From Thereva unica (Eukaryota > Arthropoda > Insecta > Diptera > Therevidae), in contig OX465284.1 in NCBI GenBank assembly GCA_949987705.1, positions 116,598,552 through 116,662,551 on the forward strand: a stretch of DNA of 64,000 nucleotides, written 5' to 3'. How positions within the stretch are numbered: the first letter of the stretch is position 1; every line of letters begins with the position of its first letter. Below, piece after piece: positions 50,376 to 62,189 of the stretch. A program made the position numbers and the translations under genes. A model generated the notes under the pieces. It was not told the DNA's origin, did no database searches, and saw nothing but the letters and a program-made list of their open reading frames with translations.

Positions 50376-52074
50376 ATAGTCGCCTAATTTAGTTTCATGT
50401 GAAATGTGGGTTTGGGCTATTTCCTTTTATCGTCAAACTTGTGGTTGGGGATTACACTTTTCCGTTTATAAGACGGAATGAGCCTCCTCTATAGCACAAC
50501 ATGCATCACTATGAAAAAGGACGATCTCCAATAACCATAAAGCCATTAAAGGCATGAACAACCCAAAAAAACTGCGTGTTTCCCTATCTCCCAAAGTCTC
50601 ATAATTCCACAAATAGCCAAAGAAAAATTTCCAGCACAACAATCTTGATAAGCTTAATTAACTTCGCCGTAACTAGAGCCATTCTGAGCACCACCTACCT
50701 GCTCTACGCCGTCAATCCGCCCTGTCCTATCTAGCGCATCTGTTTTCCATAGTGAGTGCCAGGTTCCCGCTTCCGGTACGGCGAGGCGCGTTAACGTTAT
50801 CACGAGTTAAGATGGCAATTAATTCATTAGCGTTACCATTTCACCTTATCTGATGGGGCCCCGGCGGTAATGGAGTTGGGTTGCTGCTGCGTACTGCGGA
50901 AGAACAAATATCGTAATTAGGTTTGCTCTGTATGGCAAAGTTAACTAAATAGTACGGCAAGGATAAATTCACCATGCCAGAGACACACCTGTTGACGGGG
51001 CAGGATGTGTCATCAAAGGACTCAGCTGGGCCGCAGACTGCTCTCTGATGCTGATGTAATTTTGTATGCAGAACAGTTTTGCTTCCGGTAGGCGATAGCA
51101 GAGCCCTCAGGTAATGGAATTTTCTATGGCATTTCAGCGCCACATGAAGCATCCTCGGTGCACGCGAATAAATCCTTCCATAACGTGACAGGGAAATTAT
51201 TTGAAAACTTTTCTGCTACGGAGGAATTTTCGGTGTGAGGCGCTGCTGTCCCCCAATCGATTGTTGATCGTCACGTATTGCTGCGGGGTTGGGCGTCGCA
51301 TTTTATTGCGTGATACTCGATTTTTCGTTTTGAGAAGTCACCTTATGACGACCCTGAAATGAAGTGAAAGAATGCAGAATCTTGGGTATTTTGTAAACAC
51401 GTTTGATACGTGTTCAGTACGATTTCATGCGTTCGAAATTCCAGGAATTGAAAATAATTGGAAATGAGTTCAAGTGGGTTTCACGAAATTAAGATCAGAA
51501 ATGTGATTTCGCTGATTTTTCAAGAATCAATTGTGAGAATCGATATCGACAACACGACGTAGAAGCACAAGAAATGTTTGCAGATTCCTGGAATTTTTAT
51601 AGCTGCGAACGGCACACGACTTGGCTTTTGGCGTGCAATTAGTCGAAAAGTGAGCTTTGAATTGAAATAATGATTGAATACCTGTTTCATAATTAGAGTA
51701 ACCTTCACGCAATTTCAAATAAAAAATTGTTTTTAATATAATTGATCCTGAAAGTATGCAATTTGAATGCTTCCTTTATAATAGAAGAAGAAGAAGATAA
51801 CCAGCACACCGAGACGCTACGTCGTCGTTAACAGAGTTGAAAATGGATTAGAAGAAGATAAGAGCTAGTAAACTCAATTTAAAACACGATTCTACTTTCA
51901 GCCTAAACCTAGGTGCGTGTGCAAGTCTCGCGGTTATAATTTCTCTAGTTCCCAATTTGTTCACTACGGGATCGCATTTGCCTCTGAGCTAAGCGCTTCC
52001 ATATATACCATTCTGTAATCATTCTGCCAAACCTGAAAGCCTAGCAATATAGGAGAATCTAAAGCCAAACCTTA

Positions 52075-52170
52075 GGTCGAACCCAAAGCCGAGTTCATAG
52101 CCGAACTAAAGCCGAACGTAAACCGAACCCAAAGCCGAACCCAGCCAAAAACCGAACCCAAACTTAAGTT
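52075..52170 (+). repeat. Degenerate tandem repeat, AAGCCGAACCC-like unit
   Basis: About eight variants of AA(A/G)CCGAACCC follow one another with irregular spacing. Confidence 0.5.
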
Positions 52171-52925
52171 TATTCATTTAGTGAATAGTCTAGTGACTAT
52201 CGAGGTCTAGGGCTATTCATATAAAATACAAAGCGGTCTAAATCTGTTAGAAGCAGCGTTGCTCCTTCGTTAGGAGGTACCAGTTCATTCTTTAGTTCGT
52301 ACGATCACTCTGTACGATCGAGAGCTACTAGAAGGCTGATGGTCGAACCAGAGTAGGAGCAAATCTTTTAAATACACCAGTGGTGAATATGCCAACTGAG
52401 AGATATCACCATCTATTTCATTTTGATATCAGGCATTTTTCAGATAGATTGACATCATGCGTCAAGATCGAACAGCCTGACTATAGAAAACGAGATCCTA
52501 ATCCTTCCGCGGAAGGACGTCAACAGAATTGTGTATTGTTTGCGAATGGATCGATACATATGGACTGTAGACTGTATTCGTATATAGAGAAAAACCAAGT
52601 GTCAGAAATCTTGGAAACCAACCGATCGTGGATTTTGAGTTGACTCCGTTTTTGATCGGTTTTTTTATCGAGAGTTTCCTTACAGTGGTCCGCGTAAACT
52701 TATTAATCAACAAACAATTCCCATATTGGTGGAGAGGACCACGCCGAAGAAACAATCGAACATGGTCAGTGCAATTGTTCGGCTCATACCAGAGGTCGAA
52801 ACTGTGTCTTTGAGAACCTATACTTACAGAGATTGGGGAGGACTCCATGGTTAGAATAGAGATCAGTTACCTTAATATGACGAGCTGGATCTAAAGCCAG
52901 TTCAAGCACCCTGCCATATACTTAC

Positions 52926-53186
52926 GTATACATGATGAGTTGAATAGTTGAGTCGAGGTTAAGTTAAATTTTCGACTCGCATCACAAATAACAAACCAAA
53001 CACAGAGATGCTGCTGTCAACTAAATTCAACTACTAAACTAATGAGCTCGGGTCTTTATGCATAATTTCAACTCAACCCAGAGAGCAGAGATGAGTCAAG
53101 TTTAGTCGACCCTAACTCAAATCGGCTAGCGTTTTCAAGTAGTTGGACTCGGGTTCAACCTGAGTTCAACTCATCACGTGTACCTA
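52926..53186. mobile_element. Imperfect foldback element
   Basis: ATGATGAGTTGAATAGTTGA at the left is mirrored by GAGTTCAACTCATCACGTG at the right, and internal GAGCTCGGG/GACTCGGGTT stretches also pair partly. The arms are diverged and the limits approximate. Confidence 0.4.
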
Positions 53187-53525
53187 CTAACGGAAGGATC
53201 TTCAGCAGTTCGCTTATACATCCTTGCCCCCTTTCAGTACGAGGTATGTTCTTCAGTAAATCATTGGACGCGGCTGTCTCCTAATTCTACCCCCACCCTA
53301 CCTTGCTCTAGTTAATGGTTTCCTAAGTTAACCTGGATCAACCCCACAAACATTTAATAATCTTCTTACCCAAAAAAAAGCACAATTTCCAAAGAATGTC
53401 AATAATTAATATTTACAAAAAATGAATAATCTACAAGTCACACTGGTGCCAATAAATAATGCCTGCTGAAAATTGAAGCTATCGATTTTCCCTCCTCGCC
53501 ATCAGTCTGCGTCCAGGGTTCAGGT

Positions 53526-53924
53526 TTAGAAATTGTACTCAAGCCCCCCGCCCGAGAACTTCACGTGTGACACCTGGTTCGAAGGGGAGAACGCCACCCC
53601 GAGCAGATTGTTGGCGGCTGCCTGTGTCTGTGCCTGGGCTTGGTGCGCCCCAGGCGTGAAACCGACAGGTGCTTGCTGCTGAGAGGCAGATGCCACTTGT
53701 TGCTGGCCGGTGTGCCTGGAGGCGGCCAGTTGCGTCTGCTGGATTTGTTGCTGGGCCTGCTGTAAGTAGGCAGCATACTCCTGTGCGGAAATGAATTGCT
53801 GCTGCTGCTGTGAGGGCTGCGCCTGCTGCTGCTGCTGCTGTGCGAATCCCGAATACCCGCCCTCGTACCCTTGCTGGTAGTCATTGCTGGGCTGATAAGC
53901 GTAGTTCTGTGGGGCCGGCACCAC
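53526..53924 (-). CDS. Terminal exon of a Gln-rich protein (partial gene)
   Basis: On the minus strand a good acceptor (TCTCCTTTCGCAG, exon from 53924) opens a 132-codon frame ending in TAA at 53526. The peptide starts V-V-P-A-P-Q-N-Y-A-Y-Q-P-S-N-D-Y-Q-Q-G-Y-E-G-G-Y, has two Gln runs, Ala/Gln/Thr-rich middle repeats and a Gly-rich end, K-F-S-G-G-G-L-E-Y-N-F. GC-rich third positions and loss of coding look right at the AG support a real exon. Composition (Q, A, G, Y) resembles insect extracellular or cuticle-type low-complexity proteins, but no chitin-binding motif is in this exon, so the function is not assigned. Upstream exons must lie at higher coordinates, perhaps beyond the window. It is convergent with the receptor gene. 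Confidence 0.75.
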   Translation of the reverse strand: MVPAPQNYAYQPSNDYQQGYEGGYSGFAQQQQQQAQPSQQQQQFISAQEYAAYLQQAQQQIQQTQLAASRHTGQQQVASASQQQAPVGFTPGAHQAQAQTQAAANNLLGVAFSPSNQVSHVKFSGGGLEYNF

Positions 53925-55747
53925 CTGCGAAAGGAGATAATAAATATAATTTCGTGAATTATGTGAGAGAAAATGAAATTGATTGAAATTTCCTGCGAAA
54001 TTGTTGGCAATAAATCTGATCCCGAATGAATGGTCAGCGAAGGACTGAAAGGATCAATCAATGGCCGAACACTCGATTATGGGAGAGACAAAAGAAATAC
54101 TAATGAAGTTTTTTCTGAGAAGAATTATGTCAACAGGTAAGTAATCAATAAAAATAGAACCGTGTAAACACAGAAAGCAGAATATACCAAAAATACAACT
54201 CAGTGAAGCCGATTTTAATTGATCCTAATGCTTTCAAGGTAATCCAGATACCTTTACCAGCTTCACAGTTTCTAACAGACCAGTTGAGAAACAACCATTC
54301 TCAAAACCACCAAAACTAATTTTCCATTCGAGTATTCAAAAACTCATTCCTCGAATTATGGAAAAATAACAAATCACCCACACACCTTTGGCGGGTGCGC
54401 GGAAAACAAGGTGCAAAAATAATCAAAAAATTCCCCGAAAACAATATCGAATTCTCGCTTAACATCACCTGGGCACCCGCACTTCAAATTACACCTAAAC
54501 CTGTGTACAGTACTAGCAAACCGCCAAACATCTGTTGGGTTGGTTGGGTTTGCACAAAAGCTGCTCAAAGGTGCACATTCATGTGGCATAGCTTAATTTA
54601 AATCACCTCCAGACCGAGCGGTTATCACAAAGAAAGTTTCGAGAACTCGTGAAGTTGGGAAGCTACCGAGTGGGGGCGGGGGCGTAGTTCTGAAACTGTT
54701 CCGAAAACTTATGCATGAATGATTCTATTGCCCCGAAAATATGTATTATATGAATTTTCCGGGCAGGGAAGTGTGAAGTTTCGCAAAGGTTCGTTCAATC
54801 TTGAAATTTACCTGAGAGAAAGTTTTGGCTTTGGTTAAATTTATATGGAGATGGGCTAACTGATATCAATTTTATCCTTTGTTGTTGAGAATCTCCTTAG
54901 GTAATATAATCCAATTAAATATGATTTCTTATAAAGTTCTAGTCTTGTATAAGTTGAATGGAGGTGAAAGTTACAATACGAAGTGATAACGCAATTTCCC
55001 CGACGGACATTAATATGAAAAAGCAACTAAAGGCACTAATTTCATCAATACAACCCTCAAACTAAGCGTAATTCACTACTTGAAGGAAAATCCTATACAA
55101 GTTAACATTCGAAATATCTTGAGTAGATTAGCAGTAGCGGTTCTGCTGCTCCTCATATTTGCCTTTCCCGTTCGTCATCAGATACTCCCTCTTTTGTAAT
55201 TACGCAAAAATAACTTGGAGGTTCGTGTCTCCGCTGATCGGATTAAAGCTTTTCATTAAAGGGGAAATTTTTACCGGAGGAGCTCCGATCGATTCCGCCT
55301 GGTTCATATGATATGATTTTTTTTTTGAGATTCTTTGTTGGCTTATAAATGAGTACATGAACAGACTTGGTGGAAAATTTGAATCCAGCCAAAACACTTA
55401 AAAAAGACACTTTACTTAAGAGGTGAGGAACGCGGCAAAGGCAAAGGATGTTCGACAGAGATCCAAAGTTACCCCAACCAATTTCGCAAGATCAACTATG
55501 TCTGCTTGGTTACATATTAAGGTGGCCAAAAACAAGCACAACAACAAATTATATGAGCAAGCGCACGAAGGTGCCAAAGTTCACCGCCGTAAAAATCTCC
55601 CCTACAAAACTCTTTTTACCTACCGAAGAGCCGAACCACATTCTTGAAAGCTGATGAAGGAAATAGCAAAACTGAAAGTATCTGAAGGAGGAACGGAAAA
55701 GCTAGCCGCTACTGCTTTTCTACTACTTTGGATTTCGAAATTTGATA
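53925..55747. other. Probable intron of the Gln-rich gene, nothing else recognised
   Basis: AT-rich DNA. Frames at 54374-54601 and 55423-55848 have no known motif and no convincing splice sites. No further exon of the minus-strand gene could be identified. Confidence 0.4.
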
Positions 55748-56247
55748 GATGGAAACAGGGGCGGATGGGCCATGTGACGAACCGGGAAATTTCCCGGTGG
55801 GCCGGCTGTTCAGGGGCCGCAGGGCCGGTGGCTGAAAGTACGTCTTGAGTTTTTATATTTCTTCTTCCGACTGCCCATAAATAACTCTCAAACTATTATG
55901 TTTTGTTTATTTTGTGGTAAAGATATTTTCAAACTCCGTGACATTTGGCGCATTCTGGGCTACAAAGCTCTTAAAAATGCTTAAAAGCTTGACAAAAGCT
56001 TCATTTAGCTCCTCCTATCAAATCACTTGTTTTTATGTAATCAGTCATGCCTGCGTATTGCTAGAGGGAGGTGTATTTTTCTGGCGCTTTAATGATGATT
56101 ATTTACAAAATTTACAAATTCTGAATGAAAAACGTCGTTTTATATATATTTTTTTAATTTGAGGTTTTTGTATTTTACTTAATTTGTAGCGATTTCTATT
56201 GCAAAATTAGAAATTTGTGTTTTTAGCACTTTGATTACTAGACTCTT

Positions 56248-57350
56248 AGTCCAATCAATCTACGCAAATCCATCTAGTAATTGCCAACAGAAAACAAAAA
56301 ATATGGTCATATAGGAAAAAAATTCTAAAAAAGATAGCGTCTTTTTTCGGAATTTGGAATGGCGAACCTAACCTAAAAAATTCTGGAAACTGAAAAAAAC
56401 GGTTTTTAGTGAATAAAAGAAAAACGTGACCTCGGATCGAAAAAAATCAAATTATAAGTTGTAGCTATTCAAATTATCTTTCGATTGATGTATATTGAGT
56501 TATAGGTTAGGGCACAAAATATAGAGAAAAATGGGAAAAACTGTCGAAAATCACGTTTTTTTAATTTGTTATTAACTTTTGTTTAACATCACTTACTTAT
56601 ATTTGTTATTTGGTACAAATATTGCTTCTTGCTAGCTGAAAAAACGGTGTAATTTTTGTTGCGAAATATTGAACAGTTTCCTTGAAATTTCACTTTTTGC
56701 AAAAAAGGCTTTCTTGTAAAAACGCTCCTCTTGGTCCATGGATTTCGTTGGATCAACGTTCGAGAGCTTAAACTTTTCTTCAAACCTTGTACTATCATGT
56801 ACAAGTAAAAATAGTGGATTTGAAAAGCGTACAATGCTCAAAATGGTCCCTAAAAACGTATTAATAATGAAAAAACAGACTCAGAAAGTCAGTTTTTTCC
56901 ACCAAACATATGTTTTTTACATTATCAATACATTTTGGGGACCATTTTGAGCATTGTACGCTTTTAAAATCCACTATTTTTTACTTGTATGTAAGTGATG
57001 TTAAACAAAAGTTAATAACAAATTTAAAAAACGTGATTTTCGACAGTTTTTCCCATTTTTCTCTATATTTTGTGCCCTAACCTATAACTCAATATACATC
57101 AATCGAAAGATAATTTGAATAGCTACAACTTATAATTTGATTTTTTTCGATCCGAGGTCACGTTTTTCTTTTATTCACTAAAAACCGTTTTTTTCAGTTT
57201 CCAGAATTTTTTAGGTTAGGTTCGCCATTCCAAATTCCGAAAAAAAGACGCTATCTTTTTTAGAATTTTTTTCCTATATGACCATATTTTTTGTTTTCTG
57301 TTGGCAATTAACTCAAAAATTACATGGAGCTATTTTAGATTGATTGGACT
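56248..57350. repeat. ~1.1-kb palindrome inside the hAT element
   Basis: 56281-56596 and 56991-57306 are 316-bp inverted copies with about one difference. Weaker pairing extends outward to AGTCCAATCAATCTA (56248) and TAGATTGATTGGACT (57350). Inside, about 56798-56860 pairs with about 56923-56990 (for example GCGTACAATGCTCAAAATGG with CCATTTTGAGCATTGTACGC). About 200 nt (56597-56797) on the left have no partner. No coding content is recognised. Confidence 0.9.
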
Positions 57351-59039
57351 ATCTGTAATAAACCTATGCTCTATTTATAGCCCAGTGGATAACGGTTTTT
57401 GGCTCCGAATTCTTTCGGACAGCGCCGAATCATGCAAAATTTGGAGTAGGCAGAAGTTCAAGAAACAAAAGTTATATTGTGTTGAGGTGTGCGTTTTCCC
57501 TGGGGTTGAATGCTACCCCTTCTAGGGGGTGGAAATAGGCGCACTCAAAATAAATCATAAATCTATAGAGGAGTGGATTGAAACCAAAATATGTTATTAC
57601 ATGTTTTTCTTTAAATCAATATTTCACGAGTTATTCGCGATTGAAATTGTTGATTTTTCATCTAAAAAATACATGTTTTAGATGGGTTTTTCTGAATAAC
57701 TTAAAAACCAAACGTTTTTTTTCAAAACACATATTGTAGAAGAAATAAAGCTTTTAGAATAACAAATCGATTGGTGTTTTATTTATTTCTGTAGATGAAA
57801 CACAACTCGAGGTATGAGTCTTTAAAAATGGCCGTTTGCTCGCCGAAAACTGACGTTAAATAAAGACAAAACGATGAATTTTTGGAGAAAAACTAATTGG
57901 ACCTTATATAAAGTACTTGTAAAGACCTTTATAATGAGCTTTGGTAAAATTCATTAGCATCGATGCTAAGCTGGAGTTATGATGAAAATAACATGGTTTT
58001 CTTTTTCCCGAGAAAAAAGCTGCAATAAAACAAATGACAAGAATTGAAAGTAAACGAAACTCATGTACTTTAATTTTGTTTAGGTATTAACAATATGTTT
58101 GAAAAAAAGTTAGATTTACGTTAATAAACTTTGAAATTTTTGAAAAAAAAAAATCCTTTTTTCCGCAATAGATAAAAAACTAAGTGAGATACGAAAAAAC
58201 TGATGACACAGAAACGAGAAAAATTCTAGAGAAAAATTTTGGTTTTGTTTCGATTCTGTGCGATGAAAACCAATTGAGATACATATCTTCATTGTAAGTT
58301 TGCATATGAGTGCGAGGAGAACCTTTCCCGCGCAATTTAAACTTTAGAATCTCAAAAAGTAAGGGCTCAAAACAGTTCAACTTTGCAGGACTTGTAGCCC
58401 TTGAAATTCCCTGCGAATTGAATTTTGTAGCGATAATATATCTCTAAAACTTAGGAAGTTATCGTTAAAAACCAATCGTATTTTCCAATGAAATTATCGA
58501 ATCAGGTAAATTGTATTAATCTCGACAATTTTAAAGCATTAATAAACACATCTACATCTTAAAAACGTATTTATGCATGTATGAAATAGCTCTTACTTTT
58601 GGTTTGGAGCCCAATTCCACTCGCTCCAAGTTGCGATAAGATAAATATGTGCCCCGCTTTAAAATTACTGTTGGAGCACTCAAAAATCGCTCTTAATACC
58701 TCAAAACAAATTTAAAAAACAAAACCTCAAAACAATTTTGGGGAGCACCCAAAAATCACCTTAAATGCCTGAGCTTTTGACGTGACAACGTCTATTAAAA
58801 CGATGAACGCCGGCTGCATGCACGAAAAATGATGACTCATTGTCCCGTTATGTCCCGTTATGTCCCGTTATCTCCCGAAGTAATTTTAAAAATTTGATCG
58901 TAGTAATCTTAAAAATTTGATTAAAATTGTCAATATTAATTAGATTAAATTATTGTCAAATTGTCAACAATAAGCAAAGCAAGCCAAACACTCTGTCTCC
59001 TAACTGGGTGCCGGTGTATAAGAAAATAGTTAACATTAC

Positions 59040-59140
59040 ACTGACGAAAACTGTGAAATGCAAACGAAAACAGTTTCCTTGCGTTCCTGCTTGTGCTATT
59101 ACCATTCACAAGTCGCAAGGTGGGACGTTTACTGTTATTA
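59040..59140 (+). pseudogene. Pif1/Helitron-type helicase fragment
   Basis: The frame shows [10 protein letters not shown], then [12 protein letters not shown], which matches the conserved A-x-T-I-H-K-S-Q-G-x-T motif. It is cut at 59140 by the Helitron insertion. Across the repaired join a stop follows at once. Confidence 0.65.
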
Positions 59141-60683
59141 TCTATAATATAAAAATAAGTCGGGTTTTCCTTCCAGACGCTATAATTAGAGAACGCACGA
59201 TCCGATTTCCACGGTTTTGCATTCGTTGGAAAGGTCTCGGGCTCCGTGAGGTTTATAGCAAAAAAATTTCAAAAGCAGGCGCTTGGTCCATAGCAGCCAT
59301 CTCAAGAGGGCGAATTACCATTTTCTTTACAACCCCTCGACATGGATATCAAATGAAAGGTTATGGTAAGTAGAACACCAAAAGCAATATAGTATACTCA
59401 ATATATCGTTTGGTCCATGGCAGTCATCACAAGAGAGCAGATGACCATTTTCTTCACAACCCATTCGAAATGGGTATCCAATGAAAGAGTATGATAAGTA
59501 GAACAATATAAGCAATATAGTATACTCAATATGTCGCTTGGTCCATAGCGGCCACCTCAAGAATGCGGATTACCATTTTCTTCACAACACCTTCGACATG
59601 GATATCGAATGAAAGAGTATGATAAGTAGAACACCATAGGCAATAAAGTATACTCAATATATCGTTTGGTCCATGGCGATCATCTCAAGCGGGCGGATTA
59701 CCATTTTCTTCACAACCCCTTCGAGATGGGTATCAAATGAGAGAGTATGATAAGTAGAACACATAAGCAATATAGTATACTCAATATATATCGTTTGGTC
59801 CATAGCGGCCATCTCCAGAGGTTGGATTACCATTATCTTCACACCTCTCGATATGGATTTCAAATGAAAGGGTATGATAAGTAGAACACCATAAGCAATA
59901 TAGTATACTCAATATATCGTTTGGTCCATGGCGGTCATCTCAAGAGGGAGGATGATCATTTTCTTCACTACCCCCTCGACATTGGTATCAAATGAAAGGG
60001 CATTATAAGAAGAATGCCATAGACTATGTCTTTAGATTCATGGCGGCCATCTCAAGAGGGCGGATTGCGATTTTCTTCACAACACCCGAGACATGGGTAT
60101 CAAATGAAAGGCTATGAAAAGTAGAACACCATAAGCAATATAGTATACTCAATTTATAATTTGGTCCATGGCGGCCATCTCAAAAGGGCGGCTTACCATT
60201 TTCTTCACAACTCCTTCTAGATGGGTATCAAATGAAAGAGTATGATAAGTAGAACAATATAAGCAATATAGTATACTCAATATATCGTTTGGTCCATAGC
60301 GGCCATCTCAAGAGGGCGGATTACCATTTTCTTCACAACCCCTTCGAGATGGGTATCAAATGAGAGAGTATGATAAGTAGAACACCATATGCAATATAGT
60401 ATACTCAATATATCGTTTGGTCCATAGCGGCCATCTCAAGAGTGCGGATTAATATTTTCTTCACAACCCCTTCGACATGGGTATCAAATGAAAGAGTATG
60501 ATAAGTAGAACACCATAGGCAATATAGTATACTCAATATATCATTTGGTCCATGGCGGTCATCTCCCGAAATCAATTTTCCCAGATTTGTTCTTTTTTCA
60601 CTATAGCTTTTTCCTATCGCAGACTGTGTCCTCATAATCTTATTTTATTGAAAGGCGTTGCAACGTACGCGGGTTTTTGCTAG
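59141..60683 (+). mobile_element. Second non-autonomous Helitron with tandem array
   Basis: It begins TCTATAATATAAAAATAAGT and ends GCAACGTACGCGGG then TTTTTGCTAG, preceded by A and followed by T, the canonical Helitron insertion. The 3' end is closely related to that of the Helitron at 35677, while the 5' end is different. The 5' region (CGCACGATCCGATTTCCACG, GGAAAGGTCTCGGGCTCC) resembles known insect Helitron 5' regions. There is no Rep/helicase gene of its own. Length is 1543 bp. Confidence 0.82.
59278..60560 (+). repeat. Helitron internal array, ~128-bp unit, about 11 copies
   Basis: The unit contains TTTGGTCCATGGCGGCCATC, TCAAGAGGGCGGATTACC, ATTTTCTTCACAACCCC, ATGGGTATCAAATGAAAG, GTATGATAAGTAGAACACC and GCAATATAGTATACTCAATA. 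Starts are about 126-131 bp apart. One unit near 60010 is shortened. Minus-strand frames with repeated M-D-Q-T-I-Y are artefacts. Confidence 0.9.
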
Positions 60684-61471
60684 TTTAATATAAATGATTC
60701 AATTTTATTCATAAAAGTATGCAATCATTTCATCAATGTTTTCTCATGACGTTGTCACGTTAAACTATCGTCCGTAAACCCTCTTTACAGACAACAAATT
60801 TTTTTGGACCGATTTTACTCTGTAGCCATACATCTACTGTAGATTTAATTCAATATAAATGCACCATTTCAAAATTTGCAGTTGTTGAAATTTTTTCACA
60901 AATTTCTCAATATGGGGTAGTTTCTACAGGTACAGACGTTGCAATAATTTAGAAATAATAGTATAAACAAAGAGGGGATAGTAATTTATCATAAATGCAC
61001 GATTAAAAATTTTAAACCGTTAAAACTAATTTTGTTGTGATTTTCGTCATAGGGGGTTTGGAGGGGATGAAACATTGAATTAAATCATAAATTACATTCC
61101 AGTATATATTTAAACGTATTTTAATCGACATATTCCTTAAATATATTGTTTTTAAATTTTTTGTCAACAGGGGTAGTTTTCACCCCCTAAAAATAAAAAG
61201 CACACATCAAGAACATATAACTTTTGAAGAGGAGGGTAAGATAAGCTAAATTACCGAATTTCACAAAAAAATCAAATGGTGCTGTCTGAAAGAATTCGGA
61301 GTTAATACACTATTTTTACCGCTATCCACGGGACTATTAATTTTAATGGAAAAATGCGTTACTCCCTGTAAATGTTCATATATTTTAGCCATATTCGGAA
61401 ATTTAAAATAGGGCCGACAAATATTATTTCCCTGGCCGCTAAGATGCTGCCCATCCGCCCCTGGATGGAAA

Positions 61472-62185
61472 CTGTGCTGTAATGCCTACCCCGAATCTTA
61501 GGTTTTATCCGGAATAATCTAAGTTGATGTTAATGATAAAATCTCGAATAAGGATTACCCTTGTTGATGTTTTCAGCTGAAGTTACAATCCTCAAGGGGA
61601 TTTTCATGAATAATACAAGCAGGCAGTGGGTTTGAAACGAGGATTTGATGTTTACGGTCAAGAATATACCTAGATCTAGATTTGTCGCTATTGATGAAAC
61701 GTTGTATTTAGGAGACTATTGGACTTTAAGCTGAAGTTTAAATCATAGTTCAACTAGTAGAGAGAAAGATCCACAATTTCAACGATCAAAAATAAAGTTT
61801 CGTCGAGTTATCAGTCAATGATCAAACAAATTATCGCGGGATTGTCCACATACTTCAGGAATGCAAAAGACCGTGTGACCTTCGAACGAAGGCTAGAAGG
61901 TTCATCTTCTAAGGTCGATCAGAGCAGGGCAATCACAGAGAACACGAGAGAGAGTCTTTTTGCCTTCCATGCAGAATCACTACTCTTTCTCTTTTTAGAG
62001 AGTCCTCAGTTGTGGAGGTGATACCGTAGCCATACATGGACGATCAGATATCACACCAACAGCTTAAGGTTGGAATGTATCGCCAATTGAACCTAGCTCT
62101 AAAGAGACAGACAAGATTGTCGAGAATCAGATCTAGGAACTTCTGATGGAGTGTGGGAAAATATTATCTCCTCCTGGTTGAAAAG
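61472..62185. other. Intergenic or intronic, nothing recognised
   Basis: No motif-bearing frame or repeat is seen. The 67-codon frame at 61818 is unremarkable. Confidence 0.4.
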
Positions 62186-62189
62186 TGGT

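Larger units (their letters stand above)
50380..53525. other. Intergenic between the two convergent genes
   Basis: No supported gene. A slightly GC-richer patch at 50.7-51.3 kb could be conserved non-coding DNA but shows no motif. Degenerate CCGAACCCAAAG-type repeats lie at 52075-52170. An imperfect inverted repeat lies at 52926-53186. Confidence 0.5.
58775..60765 (+). mobile_element. Helicase-bearing segment bounded by ACGTGACAACGTC inverted ends
   Basis: TTTTGACGTGACAACGTC (58775) and, inverted, GTTTAACGTGACAACGTC (60765 reading back) enclose a segment interrupted by the Helitron at 59141-60683. Three TGTCCCGTTA units lie at about 58852. The open frame from 58927 contains [20 protein letters not shown], the late helicase motif of Pif1/Helitron proteins. 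Without the inserted Helitron only about 450 bp remain, so this is a fragment. Whether the inverted 13-mers are true ends is inferred. Confidence 0.5.
55756..61463. mobile_element. hAT-type DNA transposon, composite (5.7 kb)
   Basis: It starts CAGGGGCGGATGGGC and ends GCCCATCCGCCCCTG, 15-bp perfect terminal inverted repeats of hAT form. Direct 8-bp duplications GATGGAAA flank both ends (55748-55755 and 61464-61471), the hAT target-site size. No hAT transposase is recognised. The interior holds a ~1.1-kb palindrome, a helicase fragment and a complete non-autonomous Helitron. Segments 57380-57560 and 61130-61340 are diverged inverted copies (both with GGATAACGG/CCGCTATCC and GAATTCTTTCGGACAG-like blocks), so the original element had long internal inverted repeats. 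Confidence 0.85.

Noticed and set aside
50841..51152. Possible conserved minus-strand exon in the GC-richer intergenic patch
   Set aside because: No domain, no acceptor/donor pair, and both strands lack coding signature.
53561..54061. 166-codon minus frame overlapping the Gln-rich exon
   Set aside because: A shifted frame of the CAG-rich exon (S-S-S-R-R type low complexity); it crosses the splice acceptor.
59327..60635. Minus-strand frames with M-D-Q-T-I-Y repeats
   Set aside because: By-products of the ~128-bp Helitron array.
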